Below the pieces are notes generated by a model that worked only from the letters and a program-made list of their open reading frames with translations, made no database searches and had not been told where the DNA came from. A DNA stretch of 64,000 nt from Chryseobacterium sp. POL2 (GTDB lineage Bacteria; Bacteroidota; Bacteroidia; Flavobacteriales; Weeksellaceae), in assembly GCF_011058315.1 (NCBI RefSeq), contig NZ_CP049298.1, positions 2,542,001-2,606,000 of the forward strand. The letters are read 5' to 3'. Shown one piece after another: positions 26,352 through 35,513 of the stretch (positions within the stretch are counted from its first letter, which is position 1; each line of letters starts with the position of its first letter). The translations under genes were made by a program, and so were the position numbers.

Positions 26352-27419
26352 ATGAATTGGTTACAACATTTTCTTATACTTTGCTCGGGCGCGAATGTTC
26401 ATATATTGAAAAAAACACCTTCCGAATGGAACAAATTTGCAGGTATTGGTGGTATCGTTTTGTTCACTGCTGTTTTTGCAAGCTTGTCTGCAGGATATGC
26501 TATTTTTACGGTGTTTGATGATGTTTGGATTTCCGTCGGCTTTGGACTTTTATGGGGTTTGATGATTTTCAATCTCGACCGGTACATTGTGTCTTCCATT
26601 AAAAAAACTGTTGGCTGGTGGCATCAACTTTTGATGACTTTGCCGCGTTTGGCTTTGGCTACTTTTCTAGGTATTATCATTGCAAAACCTTTGGAACTTA
26701 AGATTTTTGAGAAAGAAGTTAATAAGCAACTTAACACGATTATCCAGAGAAATAAAAAACAATTACAAGCCGAGATGAGTGGGCGCATTCTTCAACAATC
26801 TGGCCCTTTTGACACCGAGAAAAAAGAAATTGCCGATAAATTAAAAACCTATCAAATCGCTTATGATTCTGCGGCTGTAGAATTGGAGAAAGAAATCCTC
26901 GGAACAAAAACTGGGCTTACCAGCGGAAAAGAAGGTTATGGACCTAATGCCAAGCGAAAAGCAGAGTTGAAAGAGCAACGCCGCCAAGATCTTGAAAATT
27001 ATCAAAAACAAATGGCGCCAAGATTGGATTATCTGGACAAAGAAATTTCGAAAGTCTATACGAATCTAGAAACTGAACGAAAAAGTACCGAAACCTTTGA
27101 GGATAAATTCAATGGTTTTGCAGCGCGGTTACAAGCTTTGGATGAGCTGGGGAAAAACTCAGCAATTATCGCTTTAGCAGCCAGTTTTATTATGGGAATG
27201 TTTATCTGTCTGGAAATTTCGCCAGTTTTGATAAAGCTGATTTCGAATGTTGGACCTTACGACTATCTTTTAGAAAAAACTGAAAATGAGTTTAAACTCT
27301 ATGCTAAAGAAAAAATTGAAAAAGGAAATTCTTTGACCGATCATAGAATCCGTGATTTTAAAGAAGAATTGGATGAGAAAAAAGTAAAACCACAAAATGA
27401 TAATTCTCCCGAAGCTTAA
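26352..27419 (+). CDS. DUF4407 membrane protein
   Basis: A 355-residue protein. Three hydrophobic helices lie in the first 115 residues ('IGGIVLFTAVFASLSAGYAIF', 'VWISVGFGLLWGLMIF', 'LALATFLGIIIAKPL'), a Lys/Glu-rich coiled-coil segment spans about 120-260, and a fourth helix lies near 268-290 ('SAIIALAASFIMGMFICLEI'). A charged tail follows. This is the DUF4407 pattern, whose function is unknown. 'NLDRYIVSSIKK' is conserved in the family. It stands alone between a terminator and the T9SS gene. Confidence 0.85.
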   Translation: MNWLQHFLILCSGANVHILKKTPSEWNKFAGIGGIVLFTAVFASLSAGYAIFTVFDDVWISVGFGLLWGLMIFNLDRYIVSSIKKTVGWWHQLLMTLPRLALATFLGIIIAKPLELKIFEKEVNKQLNTIIQRNKKQLQAEMSGRILQQSGPFDTEKKEIADKLKTYQIAYDSAAVELEKEILGTKTGLTSGKEGYGPNAKRKAELKEQRRQDLENYQKQMAPRLDYLDKEISKVYTNLETERKSTETFEDKFNGFAARLQALDELGKNSAIIALAASFIMGMFICLEISPVLIKLISNVGPYDYLLEKTENEFKLYAKEKIEKGNSLTDHRIRDFKEELDEKKVKPQNDNSPEA

Positions 27420-27494
27420 TCTATTTAAAATATAAAATAATTTGAAAATTATCAAGAAGAATTAAAAAGATTCTAGGTTCTATAAATAAAACTA

Positions 27495-27502
27495 TATATT
27501 TG
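27495..27502 (+). promoter_or_regulatory. -7 box TATATTTG before the T9SS cargo gene
   Basis: TATATTTG matches TAnnTTTG and lies 27 nt before the ATG at 27530. No TTTG occurs at the proper -33 distance. Confidence 0.5.
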
Positions 27503-27529
27503 TCTTCCTAATTTTAAAAATTTATACTT

Positions 27530-28429
27530 ATGAAAAGAATTTTATCTTTTTCTTTAACAGCCGTTATGGCATTTACTGCTTACTCACAGGAATTATGGAG
27601 CGATAATTTCGAGTCTTACAATATCGGAAATCTCGGTACACAAGGAGGCTGGCAAAATGATGGCGTTACCGCAAGTTGGACAAAAGTTGCAAATATTGAT
27701 GCAGCACACGGAAAGTCTTTTCAGTTAGCTAGTCCATCTTCTAACTCGGATGGTGCTTGGAAATTTCGAGAATTTGATCCTGCTGCAAGAACAGAAGGTA
27801 ATGATATTTTTGTTGTAGAATATGACTATTACACAGGAACTAACGGAACAGATGCTGTTGGAGCTGTACAAATTTATAATACTGATGACGGGTATGCTAC
27901 TCTCATGGAAATAGGTTATAGTGATGGCGCTTTGTATTTGGCTGATTCTTTTGACGGAATTTATTTAGATGAAAATGCAAGTCCTAATACTTGGTATCAC
28001 ATCAAAGTTGCTTTTGATTCTAGTACAGGAGAAATTAAAGCACGTGTAAACAATGGTGAAGTGTTGACTTATGATGGTTATAGTGCTGGTTATTATCCAA
28101 ACGAATTCGATGTTTTAATGGTTGGTGCGACTACTGCAGGTTTTGATAATATTTCTGTAACAGCAACTGCAACAGATCCTTTCTTAGCTGTATCTAATGT
28201 TTCTAAAAAATCTTTTGTAAGCGTTTATCCAAATCCTACAGCAGATGTTGTTAACATTAAATCTGATAAAAAAGTAGCATCTGTTTCTATCTATGATGCT
28301 GCTGGAAAAGTTGTGAAAACGACCGTAGAAACTTCTATCAACGTAGAAAACTTAGCTAATGGTTCTTATATTGTTAATATTAATTATGTTGACGGTTCTA
28401 AAGAATCTACTAAAGTTATCAAAAAATAA
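27530..28429 (+). CDS. Type IX secretion system cargo protein (T9SS type A sorting domain)
   Basis: A 299-residue secreted protein. The signal peptide ends at 'AYSQ'. The central domain (about 22-215) is a beta-rich jelly-roll-like module ('DNFESYNIGNLGTQGGW', 'NTWYHIKVAFDSSTGEIKARVN'), similar to concanavalin-like or carbohydrate-binding folds; this assignment is tentative. The C-terminal sorting domain begins at about residue 230 ('VYPNPTADVVNIKSD') and ends with the 'GSYIV.....GS.......IKK' pattern, which directs export through the type IX system and surface attachment or release. The catalytic function, if any, is unknown. Confidence 0.9.
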   Translation: MKRILSFSLTAVMAFTAYSQELWSDNFESYNIGNLGTQGGWQNDGVTASWTKVANIDAAHGKSFQLASPSSNSDGAWKFREFDPAARTEGNDIFVVEYDYYTGTNGTDAVGAVQIYNTDDGYATLMEIGYSDGALYLADSFDGIYLDENASPNTWYHIKVAFDSSTGEIKARVNNGEVLTYDGYSAGYYPNEFDVLMVGATTAGFDNISVTATATDPFLAVSNVSKKSFVSVYPNPTADVVNIKSDKKVASVSIYDAAGKVVKTTVETSINVENLANGSYIVNINYVDGSKESTKVIKK

Positions 28430-28529
28430 TTTTTTAGAATTGTAGATATTAAGAGGTTATTTCAGAAGTTGAAAATCATTGGATTTTGTCATTACCACAA
28501 TCTCTTTTTATCATTTTTTAAACAAATAA

Positions 28530-28565
28530 AAACTCCGAAGTTTCTAAAAGCTTCGGAGTTTGTTT
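28530..28565. terminator. Bidirectional terminator between T9SS cargo and guaB
   Basis: An 11-bp stem (AAACTCCGAAG with CTTCGGAGTTT) encloses a 10-nt loop, with A-rich sequence on the left and T-rich on the right. It lies between two convergent genes. Confidence 0.85.
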
Positions 28566-28579
28566 TATAAGAAATTCTT

Positions 28580-30040
28580 TTATAAAGAATAGTTAGGCGC
28601 TTCTTGCGTAATAATCACATCATGAGGATGAGATTCTTTCAATCCACTTCCTGTGATCATTACCATTTTTGAATCTTTCTGTAAGGCTTCAATATCTTTC
28701 GCGCCACAATAACCCATTCCAGCTCGAAGACCTCCCGTTAATTGGAAGATAACATCTTCTAATTTTCCTTTGTAAGGTACGCGTCCTTCGATACCTTCTG
28801 GAACAAATTTTTTAGCTTCACTTTGGAAATAACGTTCTTTACCACCACGCTTCATTGCTGAAAGACTTCCCATACCTTGATAAGATTTGAAGGTTCTGCC
28901 CTGGAAGATGATTTCTTCGCCTGGTGCTTCTTCAGTTCCTGCCAAAAGAGATCCTAGCATTACAGCACTTGCGCCACTTGCGATGGCTTTTACAATATCA
29001 CCCGAAAGTTTGATACCGCCATCAGCGATAACCGCAACATTTTTCTTTTTAGCATATTCATATACATTGTAAATTGCAGACAATTGAGGTACACCTACGC
29101 CAGCAACAACTCGTGTTGTACAGATTGATCCTGGACCAACGCCAACTTTTAGAACATTAGCACCTGCTTTAATTAGATCTTTAGCAGCTTCAGCGGTTAC
29201 GATATTTCCGCCAACGATGTCCAGAGTAGGATAGGCTTTTCTAATTTCAGCAATCTTGTCCAAAACACCTTTAGAATGTCCGTGTGCCGAATCTATGGCA
29301 ACAATGTCAACGCCTGCAGCAACCAATGCTTTTACGCGATCCATTGTATCTTCGCCAACGCCAACGCCCGCACCTACGATAAGACGTCCATTTTCATCTT
29401 TGTTGGCATTAGGATATTCCATTTGGTTGTCAATATCTTTGATGGTGATAAGACCAACCAATTTATTTTTCTGGTCAACAATCGGTAATTTTTCAACACG
29501 ATTTTTAAGAAGTATCTCTTTCGCTTTTTCTAAATTAGTGTCTTTGTCGGATGTGATAAGATTTTCACTTGTCATGATCTCAGCGACTTTCATATCAAGG
29601 TTTTCCTGATATTTAACATCACGATTGGTAATAATCCCGATAAGGATACCGTCTGCGTCAACAACGGGAAGTCCAGAGATTTTATATTTGTTCATTAAAT
29701 CCTTAGCCTGACCTAAAGTATGATCTTTGGAAAGTGTAACGGGATCGGAAATCATGCCATTTTCTGAACGTTTTACGCGGTTAACTTGTCCCGCTTGTTC
29801 GGCGATTGTCATATTTTTGTGGATGAAGCCAAGACCGCCAACACGAGCAATGGCAATTGCTAAATCGGCTTCTGTAACCGTGTCCATCGCCGCGGAAACG
29901 ATTGGCGCATTAAGCGTGATTTTGTCTGTAAGTCTTGATTTTAAAGATACCTGATTCGGTAAGACTTCGGAGTACGAAGGGATGAGAAGAACATCATCAA
30001 AAGTGATAGCTTGTTCTACAATTTTGTTGTGAATAGACAT
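28580..30040 (-). CDS. guaB: IMP dehydrogenase
   Basis: A 486-residue enzyme oxidising IMP to XMP in GMP synthesis. The N-terminal barrel part is '[26 protein letters not shown]', followed by a CBS pair at about 95-205 ('[21 protein letters not shown]', '[21 protein letters not shown]') and the catalytic Cys loop '[19 protein letters not shown]'. The flap and K+ site region '[18 protein letters not shown]' is intact. The length and all key motifs are normal. Confidence 0.97.
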   Translation of the reverse strand: MSIHNKIVEQAITFDDVLLIPSYSEVLPNQVSLKSRLTDKITLNAPIVSAAMDTVTEADLAIAIARVGGLGFIHKNMTIAEQAGQVNRVKRSENGMISDPVTLSKDHTLGQAKDLMNKYKISGLPVVDADGILIGIITNRDVKYQENLDMKVAEIMTSENLITSDKDTNLEKAKEILLKNRVEKLPIVDQKNKLVGLITIKDIDNQMEYPNANKDENGRLIVGAGVGVGEDTMDRVKALVAAGVDIVAIDSAHGHSKGVLDKIAEIRKAYPTLDIVGGNIVTAEAAKDLIKAGANVLKVGVGPGSICTTRVVAGVGVPQLSAIYNVYEYAKKKNVAVIADGGIKLSGDIVKAIASGASAVMLGSLLAGTEEAPGEEIIFQGRTFKSYQGMGSLSAMKRGGKERYFQSEAKKFVPEGIEGRVPYKGKLEDVIFQLTGGLRAGMGYCGAKDIEALQKDSKMVMITGSGLKESHPHDVIITQEAPNYSL

Positions 30041-30053
30041 TTTTACTTTCTTG

Positions 30054-30061
30054 CAAAATTA
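30054..30061 (-). promoter_or_regulatory. -7 box TAATTTTG for guaB
   Basis: The minus strand reads TAATTTTG, matching TAnnTTTG, 13 nt before the guaB ATG. The leader has room only for the A-rich sequence AAAGTAAAA. Confidence 0.5.
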
Positions 30062-30173
30062 AAGTTTTTTGCTGAATTCTGAAAATCAAGGAATTGATAT
30101 TAACTAAATTTAATTTTCAATCTGTAAATCAGTCGTCTATATGTTTTTTATCGAATTAATGATCCCTGAGGCT

Positions 30174-31382
30174 TTATAGATCCCAACGCTTTTCGATGCC
30201 TAGATTGTTATAGATAATTTTCAAATGATATTTGACGGTATTTTCGGAAATGAAAAGTTCTGCAGCAATTTCTTTATTTGTTTTTCCTTGTTTTACAAGG
30301 TTGATGATGTTTATTTGTCTTTCGGAAAAGTTATAGTTTTCAATGTATTTTTCTTCTTTAGTTTTGGTATTGCTTGCAATTAATTCCAGCTCGTGTCGCA
30401 TTCGGTTGTTTTCAGACTCAATGAATTTTTTTCGTTGTTTATTAGAAAGATAGAGTCTATAAAGCACGAATGCCAACGCAATTGCAAAAACAAATAGTAA
30501 AATAAATAAGAATTTTATTCGCTTTTCGAATTCGATTTCTTTGGTTTTTCTGTTGTCAAGAAGATTTTTGTCTAGGATTGTAAGTTTTCCTCGATAGTTG
30601 TTAGCATCGTATTTTGTTGTAATTTCGAGTGCTTTACTTTGGTAGATGTAGGCTTTTTCGTAATCGCCCGATTCGCCGTAAAAGCGGCTTATGGTGTAGT
30701 ACAAATAATTTTCGTAGATCAACATATTGTATTTCTGCGCATAATACAATCCATTTTGGAAGGCTTCTTCAGCCTTTTTTTTGTCTTTGGTTTGACGCGC
30801 AATTTCGAGTGCTTTGATGTAGATGGCGGGAAGATGCTTCGGGCTTTCTTTTTTTAATATCGCGATGGTATTGTTGAGAATGTCTTCGGCGCCTTGCACA
30901 TCATTATCGCGCATTTTCCATATCGCGAGAACGTTGTTGTAAAAAGCTTTAGTTTCTGGTTCTAAGATAGATACGTCTTTTTTTTCTATTTGTTTTAAGT
31001 AAATGTCGGCTTCCTCAAATTTTGAAGTGTCAAAATAGACGAACATCTTTTCGACAAGAATTCTTACTTCTACCAAATCCCGCTCCGCTTGTGTCTTGCT
31101 TTCTTTGCCAAAGCTATGCGCCAATTCCAGGTTGCTAAGTATTTCGGGATAGTTGTAGAGTCTTTTTTGCGTAAGTGCTTTTTGCAGATAAGCATTATAT
31201 TTATCAAAGTTTGTTGATTTACGATCGGTAATTATTTTTTCTAATCTAATAAAAGATTCTTCATAATTAAATTTATCATTAAGACTAGAGATTTCATTAT
31301 TCAGTTTGGAAGCATCAATGTTATTGGATTTTGAAAACTGAAAGACAACAAGAAAAATAATGAAATATAGAAATTTTGACAT
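30174..31382 (-). CDS. Membrane-anchored TPR protein with LuxR-type HTH (copy 1)
   Basis: A 402-residue putative transcription factor that spans the membrane. The N-terminal signal-like helix is at 2-18. Helical TPR-like repeats span about 30-265 ('NYEESFIRLEKI', 'GDYEKAYIYQSKALEI'), a transmembrane helix lies at 290-311, a short coiled coil at 315-340, and a LuxR/GerE helix-turn-helix at 350-398 ('NLVKQGKTNKEIAAELFISENTVKYHLK'). There is no receiver or kinase domain. The topology suggests that an extracytoplasmic TPR domain senses something and controls a cytoplasmic HTH. A close paralog lies next upstream on the same strand. The ligand and targets are unknown. Confidence 0.85.
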   Translation of the reverse strand: MSKFLYFIIFLVVFQFSKSNNIDASKLNNEISSLNDKFNYEESFIRLEKIITDRKSTNFDKYNAYLQKALTQKRLYNYPEILSNLELAHSFGKESKTQAERDLVEVRILVEKMFVYFDTSKFEEADIYLKQIEKKDVSILEPETKAFYNNVLAIWKMRDNDVQGAEDILNNTIAILKKESPKHLPAIYIKALEIARQTKDKKKAEEAFQNGLYYAQKYNMLIYENYLYYTISRFYGESGDYEKAYIYQSKALEITTKYDANNYRGKLTILDKNLLDNRKTKEIEFEKRIKFLFILLFVFAIALAFVLYRLYLSNKQRKKFIESENNRMRHELELIASNTKTKEEKYIENYNFSERQINIINLVKQGKTNKEIAAELFISENTVKYHLKIIYNNLGIEKRWDL

Positions 31383-31564
31383 GTTTATATTTTTAAACCG
31401 GTTGGGGTCAGTAGCTTGATTTTAATGTTTTATTTATTGGATGTTTTGGACCTTTGTATTGGCTGTTAATTTTGCCACTGTTACAATACGAAATGGGTTT
31501 GCAATAATACAATCTATTTTTTAGAGCCATAACTTTTATACTGTTGATATATCTGGAAATGTTT

Positions 31565-32782
31565 TTATATAGCAGGTTGTAATTCGCTTCGGTTATCAAT
31601 TTCCAGAATGTTATAAATAATTTTAAGATGGTATTTGACAGTGTTTTCAGAAATATGAAGTTGCAAACCAATTTCTTTATTTGTTTTTCCTTTTTTTACA
31701 AGCTCGATGATGTCCAATTGTCGCTGACTAAGATTGTAATTGTCAAGGCTGATTTTCTGCTCGCCTTTTTCGTCAAGCGCTTTGGTCAGTTTTTCTAGTT
31801 CGCCACGCATGCGGGTGTTTTCTCGTTGTATTAGCTTGTTTTTTTGCTTATTAGATTTGTGTAGTTTGATGAGTACAATTATAAAAGCTGACAAAATAAC
31901 GATAGAAAACGCAAGAAAATATTGGAGCTTTTTTTGATAATCGCGTTCTAAATTATTACGTTTGTTAATCAAATTTTTTTCTAAAACAGCGAGTTTACCA
32001 CTCTGGAAAGTTGCATTATATTGTGAAGAAATCTCAACGCCTTGGTTTTCGTAGAGGTAAGCGTTTTTATAATCTTCAAGTGTAAGAAAAAAGTGACTCA
32101 TCGTGTAATACATCGATATTTTGTAGATAGCCATATTGTATTTATTGGCATAAGCAATTCCTTCATCAAAAGCTTTTTGCGCCATGTCTTTATCTTTGAA
32201 ATGTTCGGCAAGTCCTATCATTTTGGTGTAGATTAAAGGAAGATGTTTAGGACTTTCAACTTTCAAAATTTTTATAGCATCATCTAGCGTGGCTTTTGCA
32301 AGCGTGTATTCTTTATTGATGATTTGCGTTACCGCAACAGCGCTGAGGTAAAATGCATGCGTTTCTGGGTCTAATAGATTGAGGTTTTTTGTGGCTAAAA
32401 TGTTGATGAGTTTTTCAGCTTGAGCATAAGATCGAGAATCAAATTCAACAAACATTTTTTCAGTCAATATTCGTACTTCAGCTGCTTCTTCGAAATCGGT
32501 ATTTTTGGCTTCTTCCATCGCGTAGCCAAGATTTTCTAAAACTTCGGGATAATTATACAATCTTTTATAAGTTAAAGCTTTCTGCAAATGAGCATTGTAC
32601 AAATCCTGTTGGCTTGCTTTTTTATTATTAAGAATATTTTCGAGCTTTACAATAGATTCTTCATATTTGTATCGATCATTAAGCTCTGATATTTCATGAT
32701 GAAGCTTAATAGGATCAACCAGTTGCGCATGAATATTAAAACTAAAATTAAAGAGAAATAGAATGAATAGAAATTTATTCAT
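31565..32782 (-). CDS. Membrane-anchored TPR protein with LuxR-type HTH (copy 2)
   Basis: A 405-residue paralog of the downstream gene. It starts at the ATG complementary to 32780-32782 (MNKFLFILFLF), which gives a clean signal peptide ending at 'HAQ'; a 21-codon longer reading would bury it. The layout is the same: TPR-like repeats, a transmembrane helix ('YFLAFSIVILSAFIIVLIKL') near residue 290-310, and a C-terminal HTH containing 'KKGKTNKEIGLQLHISENTVKYHLK'. 'LHHEISELNDRYKYEESIVKLENIL' aligns with 'LNNEISSLNDKFNYEESFIRLEKII' in copy 1. The 181-nt gap between the copies holds no gene I can support. Confidence 0.85.
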   Translation of the reverse strand: MNKFLFILFLFNFSFNIHAQLVDPIKLHHEISELNDRYKYEESIVKLENILNNKKASQQDLYNAHLQKALTYKRLYNYPEVLENLGYAMEEAKNTDFEEAAEVRILTEKMFVEFDSRSYAQAEKLINILATKNLNLLDPETHAFYLSAVAVTQIINKEYTLAKATLDDAIKILKVESPKHLPLIYTKMIGLAEHFKDKDMAQKAFDEGIAYANKYNMAIYKISMYYTMSHFFLTLEDYKNAYLYENQGVEISSQYNATFQSGKLAVLEKNLINKRNNLERDYQKKLQYFLAFSIVILSAFIIVLIKLHKSNKQKNKLIQRENTRMRGELEKLTKALDEKGEQKISLDNYNLSQRQLDIIELVKKGKTNKEIGLQLHISENTVKYHLKIIYNILEIDNRSELQPAI

Positions 32783-32828
32783 TTTAAAAGTTTTCGAATT
32801 AGTTAATTTTTTTTGATTTGAACACGTT

Positions 32829-32904
32829 AATAATTTCATTATCATGAAATTATTCGCTAAAATAAAAAATTATAATTAAAAGATTTATATAATCATATAT
32901 GATT
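32829..32904. promoter_or_regulatory. Two perfect palindromes upstream of the TPR-LuxR gene
   Basis: Positions 32829-32839 and 32844-32854 form a perfect 11-bp inverted repeat (AATAATTTCAT / ATGAAATTATT) with a 4-nt spacer. A separate perfect 14-bp palindrome, AATCATATATGATT, is at 32891-32904 and ends at the stop codon of the upstream barrel gene. Neither is followed by a T-run on the minus strand, so operator sites are at least as likely as a terminator. Confidence 0.5.
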
Positions 32905-34514
32905 TAAAACCGACTAACAATTCCCCAATGGATTTTGGTTTCTGCAAATTTGAAAGGAACCCCGAATTGGCTACCATTTGAGATTTGAAAACTCATTAGC
33001 CCAACAGGCAAAAAGAAGTTGAAGCCAAGTCCAAAACTATACAGACTCGGACTGACATTTAAGGCCTTGTTCGACATGCTTCCATATTGCGCGAAAATAT
33101 CAAAAAACGCTTGGTCGTTCACGAGATATCGGTATTCTGCGCCAGCAAAAGCATAAAAATCGCTAATCAAACTTAGTTCGTTAAAACCCCGAAAAGAATT
33201 CCATCCTCCAAATCTAAAAAGCTCATTGACCGATAAATCATTCTTGGCAGAAAGTAAGGCCGATTCTGCTTTTAAATTAAGATAATGGTTGCCACTTAGA
33301 TGCAAGTTGTGTTTGCCAGTTACAAAATATCTTAGTTGATTAACGGACAAATTGGTCTTGTCATAAGTGCTTTTAATAAAGTCAAATTCCGCACGAATAT
33401 GGGTGTTGTACAAAAACAACGGAATCTCACTTCCTGTTTGATATTGGTACCAAAGTCCAACGCCTTTCTTGGTGAAATCCTGCGCCTGTGTGTACAAAGA
33501 ATCCAAAACTGCAGAACTTTCAAACGTGCCACGAAGACCTATTTTTTGATTTTGTGAAAGATGCAAATACAACGACGGACGGAATTTTACACTGGCAAAA
33601 GTCGAGTCTTGTCGGTAAATATTAACCCCAAAATTAACCCCAACATTCGAGTTGAAAACATACGGAATATCGGTTTGCAAATCAAAAGTCTGTCCACGAT
33701 CTGGATTGCGCTGCCAATAAAGACCAATGCTTTCAAAACCATTAAACATATTGCGAAGCGCTACATTAATCGTTCCGTTGAAGGTGAATTTATCGGATTT
33801 GTCATTCCCAAATCCCAGCATGCCGTCAAAATTATTCACTTTTTTCTTTTGTAAAAACAAAAAAATCTGCGTCGAATCTTTCGTGAATAAAGTCTGCGGT
33901 GGCTTTTCCAAACTTACAAAATTGTGACCTTGTAAATCTCTGTTAATCGACACAAGGTTGTTGTCATCGTAAATTTTGTTGAGGTAAGTTTTTTCTAGAT
34001 TTTTAATAAAACGTTTTGGCACGCGCTCGTAACCACGCACCACAAAAGAGTTGATACGGCGCTGTTGCGAGGTATTTACAGAGATTTGGACAGTTGCAAC
34101 ATTGTTTTTAAAATCGACAAACTTGGTTTTAACACGATTGAAGGCAAAACCTTTATTTCTATAATTCTGATTAATCTTTTGTCTTAAAGAATCAAGATTT
34201 TTCACGAAAGTTTCTTTTGGATAATTAAGCTCTTTTTGAAGACTATCCGAAAACTTGACTTGCGCTTGGTTAAAGTTTGGACCTTTGTCATAAACGATTT
34301 CGGTGCGGTTGTCTTTCTTCTCCACCGATTCTAATTTTGCAAAAAAGTAAGATGTCTGTGCTAGGCTATCCAGAAATTTGACTGCGGCAGTAGAATCTTT
34401 CACCATGTTTTTTTTCTGAGAATCTTTGTCAATTAGCCAAAAGTCTTTTTGCTGCGCTTGTAAAAAGGCAGTAGAAAAAATCATGACAAGGTAAAGAATC
34501 GCTTTCAACATCAA
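32904..34514 (-). CDS. Omp85-superfamily outer-membrane protein (BamA/TamA-like)
   Basis: A 536-residue exported protein. The signal peptide ends at 'FLQAQ'. About 200 residues follow with two POTRA-like units ('ELNYPKETFVKNLDSLRQKINQNYRNKGFAF', 'RRINSFVVRGYERVPKRFIKNLEKTY'), then a C-terminal beta-barrel from about residue 220. 'RFGGWNSFRGFNE' is the Omp85 barrel signature, and the chain ends in an aromatic residue. It is much shorter than BamA (845 residues, at 11793) and closer to TamA-like or two-partner transporters in length. The cargo is unknown. ATGs at 34514 and 34511 are both possible. Confidence 0.8.
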   Translation of the reverse strand: MMLKAILYLVMIFSTAFLQAQQKDFWLIDKDSQKKNMVKDSTAAVKFLDSLAQTSYFFAKLESVEKKDNRTEIVYDKGPNFNQAQVKFSDSLQKELNYPKETFVKNLDSLRQKINQNYRNKGFAFNRVKTKFVDFKNNVATVQISVNTSQQRRINSFVVRGYERVPKRFIKNLEKTYLNKIYDDNNLVSINRDLQGHNFVSLEKPPQTLFTKDSTQIFLFLQKKKVNNFDGMLGFGNDKSDKFTFNGTINVALRNMFNGFESIGLYWQRNPDRGQTFDLQTDIPYVFNSNVGVNFGVNIYRQDSTFASVKFRPSLYLHLSQNQKIGLRGTFESSAVLDSLYTQAQDFTKKGVGLWYQYQTGSEIPLFLYNTHIRAEFDFIKSTYDKTNLSVNQLRYFVTGKHNLHLSGNHYLNLKAESALLSAKNDLSVNELFRFGGWNSFRGFNELSLISDFYAFAGAEYRYLVNDQAFFDIFAQYGSMSNKALNVSPSLYSFGLGFNFFLPVGLMSFQISNGSQFGVPFKFAETKIHWGIVSRF

Positions 34515-34541
34515 TAGTGTCCGACATTAATGTAACAGAAA

Positions 34542-35336
34542 TTACTTTAGATTATTGTATTTCTTCATCAGATGTTCATAGATGTTTTGTGGAAGAATCC
34601 ACTTCAGCGGAACACCTATTTTTTGTCCAAATGCGCCAAAATAATAATGGGCTTTCCATCTATTTTTTTTTAGAAGTTGGTCGATATATTCGGCCACTTC
34701 TTGCGGGTCGTTACCTTGGTCAACATGCGCATTCATCAAAGAATAAACTTTTTCAAAAATCCCTTGATATGGTGTGGATACATTGGTTTTGATACGATTG
34801 TCAGCGATATTGGTTTTAATATCACCAAGGTGTAGACTGCAAACTTGGACGTTCCATTGGTCAACTTCGTAACGCATCGCTTCCGTCACTTTATCGAGCG
34901 CTGCTTTTGATGCCGAATAAAATCCTCGAAAAGGCAATCCCATTTCGCTGCCAATACTCGATATATTAATGATTTGTCCAGATTTTTGATGACGCATACT
35001 AGGCATTATGGCACTCATCATTTGGACGCTTCCCACAAGATTTAGGTTAAAAAGCTTTAGGATTTCCTCTTGGTTAGAATCTTCTACAGCGCCCACCATG
35101 CCCATTCCAGCATTGTTAATCAAAACGTCAATTTTGTTCTCGACTTCCAGGATTTTTGCAACTGCAGATTTCACCGCGTCATTATCTGTCACATTTGTTG
35201 GGATACATTCAAAATAAGGGCTTTCGGTCAATTTTCGGCTAAGTCCAAAAACCCGATGTCCTTGTTTTCCGAAATATTCCGCAAGCGCCCAGCCAATACC
35301 TGTTGAGCTTCCTGTGATGACGATTGTATTTTTCAT
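34542..35336 (-). CDS. Short-chain dehydrogenase/reductase
   Basis: A 264-residue classical SDR. The cofactor motif TGSSTGIG is at 8-15, 'NNAGMG' at about 74-79, the catalytic Ser in 'NISSIGS' (about 124-130), and Tyr140 and Lys144 in YSASK. The substrate is unknown; 'FRGFYSASKAALDKVTEAMRYEV' resembles SDRs acting on lipid or steroid-like alcohols. It is probably co-transcribed with the Omp85-like gene 27 nt downstream. Confidence 0.88.
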   Translation of the reverse strand: MKNTIVITGSSTGIGWALAEYFGKQGHRVFGLSRKLTESPYFECIPTNVTDNDAVKSAVAKILEVENKIDVLINNAGMGMVGAVEDSNQEEILKLFNLNLVGSVQMMSAIMPSMRHQKSGQIINISSIGSEMGLPFRGFYSASKAALDKVTEAMRYEVDQWNVQVCSLHLGDIKTNIADNRIKTNVSTPYQGIFEKVYSLMNAHVDQGNDPQEVAEYIDQLLKKNRWKAHYYFGAFGQKIGVPLKWILPQNIYEHLMKKYNNLK

Positions 35337-35385
35337 TTTTAAAAATTCATTTTTTTGAAGCAGGAAAAATTCCCATTCTTAGAAG

Positions 35386-35490
35386 ATATACGCCCGCTGT
35401 CCGCTGTATCTTTATTGTTCGCTCGGTCGGCTCCGCTATCGCTCCGCCGCCTCACTCACAACAAAGGATGTCGCTTCCATCGGGGCTAGG
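35386..35490 (+). repeat. Dispersed hairpin repeat, copy C
   Basis: It begins with ATACGCCCGCTGTCCGCTGT, has the arm CTTTATTGT (35410-35418) matched by ACAACAAAG (35458-35466, one mismatch), a G+C-rich centre and the end TCGCTTCCATCGGGGCTAGG. The ends match copies at 25468 (reverse), 42485 and 50021. It fills most of the gap between aroA and the SDR gene. Confidence 0.65.
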
Positions 35491-35513
35491 TTATAGTTTC
35501 TAGCTTTGTTGGA

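Noticed and set aside
31408-31671. Minus-strand frame between the two TPR-LuxR genes
   Set aside because: It overlaps the end of copy 2 in another frame and shows no recognisable domain; no ribosome binding or promoter signal.
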